This document shows positions 62,980-64,000 of a stretch of DNA of 64,000 nt, one piece after another. The notes under the pieces were generated by a model. That model had not been told where the DNA came from. It saw only the letters and a program-made list of their open reading frames with translations, and ran no database searches. Made by a program: the position numbers and the translations under genes. The stretch is from Chelativorans sp. J32. GTDB taxonomy: Bacteria > Pseudomonadota > Alphaproteobacteria > Rhizobiales > Rhizobiaceae. Location: assembly GCF_000518985.1 (NCBI RefSeq), contig NZ_JAEQ01000019.1:39019-103018 (forward strand), in the 5' to 3' direction. Positions within the stretch are counted from its first letter, which is position 1, and every line of letters begins with the position of its first letter.

Positions 62980-63326
62980 CGATCGAGAAGACGGCCACGC
63001 TCAATGACGAGGATGGCGACGGCTTCCTCGATGCGGGCGAGTCGATCACCTATACTTTCGTGGTGGCGAACACCGGCACGGTGACGATGACCGATGTGAC
63101 GGTCAACGACCCGCTATTGGCCAATGCCGGGATCTCGGTCACCCCCGGGCCGCAGACATTGGCGCCGGGCGCAACGGTCACCTTCACGGCGACCTACACG
63201 CCAACCCAGGCGGAGATCGACGCCGGCCAGGTGGAGAACACGGCGACCGGCACCGGCACGCCGCCCGACGGCCCGCCGGTGGAAAGCCCGCCGGACACGG
63301 TGGTGGTCCTGCCACAGCCGGCCAGC
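59083..63326 (+). repeat. Tandem 354-bp coding repeats (12 copies)
   Basis: Copies start at 59083, 59437, 59791, 60145, 60499, 60853, 61207, 61561, 61915, 62269, 62623 and 62976. The exact period is 354 bp (118 codons), one base short in the eleventh copy and one codon short in the twelfth. A more divergent copy follows at 63327. Variants are shuffled between copies, for example SGLR-EKTG with FVVENIG in copies 3 and 8. Calcium binding by the DxDGDGxxDxGE loops is inferred. Confidence 0.92.
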
Positions 63327-64000
63327 CTGGTGATCGTGAAGACCGGCACCTTCAACGATGTGGACGGCAACGGCTTTGCCAGCGTCGGCGACACGGTGAC
63401 CTACAGCTTCACCGTCAGCAATGACGGCGGCCAGACGGTCACGGATGTGTGGCCGGTGGATGCCGGGCCGACCTTCAACGGCCAGCCGGCGGCGGGCACC
63501 TTGTCCCGGTTCCAGCCGGACCCGGTCACCCTGGCCCCCGGTGCGAGCCAGGTCTTCACAGCGACCTACACGCTGACCGAGCGCGACATCGAGAATGCCG
63601 CCGGGATTCAGGATGCCACCTCCAATGCGGCGACGGCGCGTGGCCAGGCCAGCAGCGGCGAGATCATCTCCGACACCTCGACCTCGATCATCACCCTGCC
63701 TGTCGCGGCGAGCGACATCACGGTGACGAAGGTTGCGAATCTTCGCTTCATCCGGCGCGGCGAGCAGGCGCCGTTCACCATCCGCGTGACCAACAATGCC
63801 GGCTCCCTGGCCTCGGGCCTGACGGTGGTCGACACGATCCCGGCCGGCTTCCGCTATGTGGAAGGCTCGGCGCGGGTGGGTGATGCGGAGGTGACGCCGG
63901 TGGTCGCCGGGCGGCAGCTGCGCTTCGAGAACCTGTCGGTGGCAGGCCGCGGCGAGATTGCGATCACGCTGCGGCTTCAGGCGCTTTCGACGGCGGGTCC
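62871..64000 (+). pseudogene. Continuation of the giant repeat protein after the frameshift (runs off window)
   Basis: In the frame starting GGC at 62871 the repeat protein resumes with GRVENTATGTGTPP, the rest of copy 11, copy 12, a divergent copy (LVIVKTGTFNDVDGNG) and then a DUF11-type domain (ITVTKVANLRFIRRGEQAPF...). The frame stays open to the window edge. It has no start codon of its own and reads as the 3' part of the same gene separated by one missing G in the GCGGGCCGC run. Confidence 0.85.

Noticed and set aside
59083..63326. CRISPR-like or phage tandem repeats
   Set aside because: The 354-bp period is coding, without spacers, and translates to a uniform protein domain.
1..64000. 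tRNA, rRNA, insertion sequences and integrase genes
   Set aside because: I looked for these and saw no supporting sequence; absence is by reading only, not by a covariance-model search.

Overview
The window is GC-rich chromosomal DNA from a Gram-negative bacterium. It is packed with catabolic and ABC-importer genes. Gene content and style suggest an alphaproteobacterium, probably Hyphomicrobiales/Phyllobacteriaceae-like: BMP-, Pot-, Liv- and Ssu-type importers, many LysR regulators, CoxMSL-type molybdenum hydroxylases and Tat/Sec signal peptides. This placement is inferred from gene content only. I saw no rRNA, tRNA, transposase, phage gene or CRISPR array.

Layout. (1) 2-6719 (+): the 3' end of a cytosine-deaminase-like amidohydrolase, two tandem BMP-family binding proteins, two permeases and a double ATPase (nucleoside/nucleobase-type importer), followed by a LysR gene at 6832. 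(2) 20009 down to 7818 (-): a TIM-barrel isomerase, an Ssu-type importer, a pair of paralogous amidohydrolases, a UbiD decarboxylase, a three-subunit molybdenum hydroxylase and a CobW GTPase. It looks like a degradation cluster for an aromatic or heterocyclic acid. (3) 20211-28671 (+): one tight eight-gene operon with a flavoprotein monooxygenase, a 2-hydroxychromene-2-carboxylate isomerase-like protein, an M19-type dipeptidase, a Pot-type importer and a carboxylesterase, followed by a LysR gene. (4) 29742-42721: an amidohydrolase with its own CobW GTPase, an aldehyde dehydrogenase and class III aminotransferase on the opposite strand, a PuuB-like amine oxidase, an IclR regulator and a Liv-type importer. 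Three promoters here carry the same tandem operator, so I read the block as one IclR regulon. (5) 42760-54517: a divergent LysR gene, then a long operon with a shikimate-dehydrogenase-like protein, two flavoproteins (one reading in frame into a NIPSNAP domain), a haloacetate-dehalogenase-like hydrolase, a second LysR, an Ssu-type importer, a zinc alcohol dehydrogenase and an unknown protein. (6) 54847 to the end: a giant secreted repeat protein with twelve near-identical 118-residue DUF7507-type repeats, each with an EF-hand-like acidic loop. A one-base frameshift near 62870 interrupts it, and it runs past the window edge.

How it works together. Five complete or nearly complete ABC importers, each beside its own enzymes and regulator, make this a modular scavenging region. 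Notable points are the shared IclR operator, an amidohydrolase paralogue that has lost its HxH metal ligands beside one that keeps them, CobW metallochaperones coupled to likely client enzymes, hairpins placed just after binding-protein genes in three importer operons, and the calcium-loop repeat protein with a possible hairpin over its ribosome binding site.
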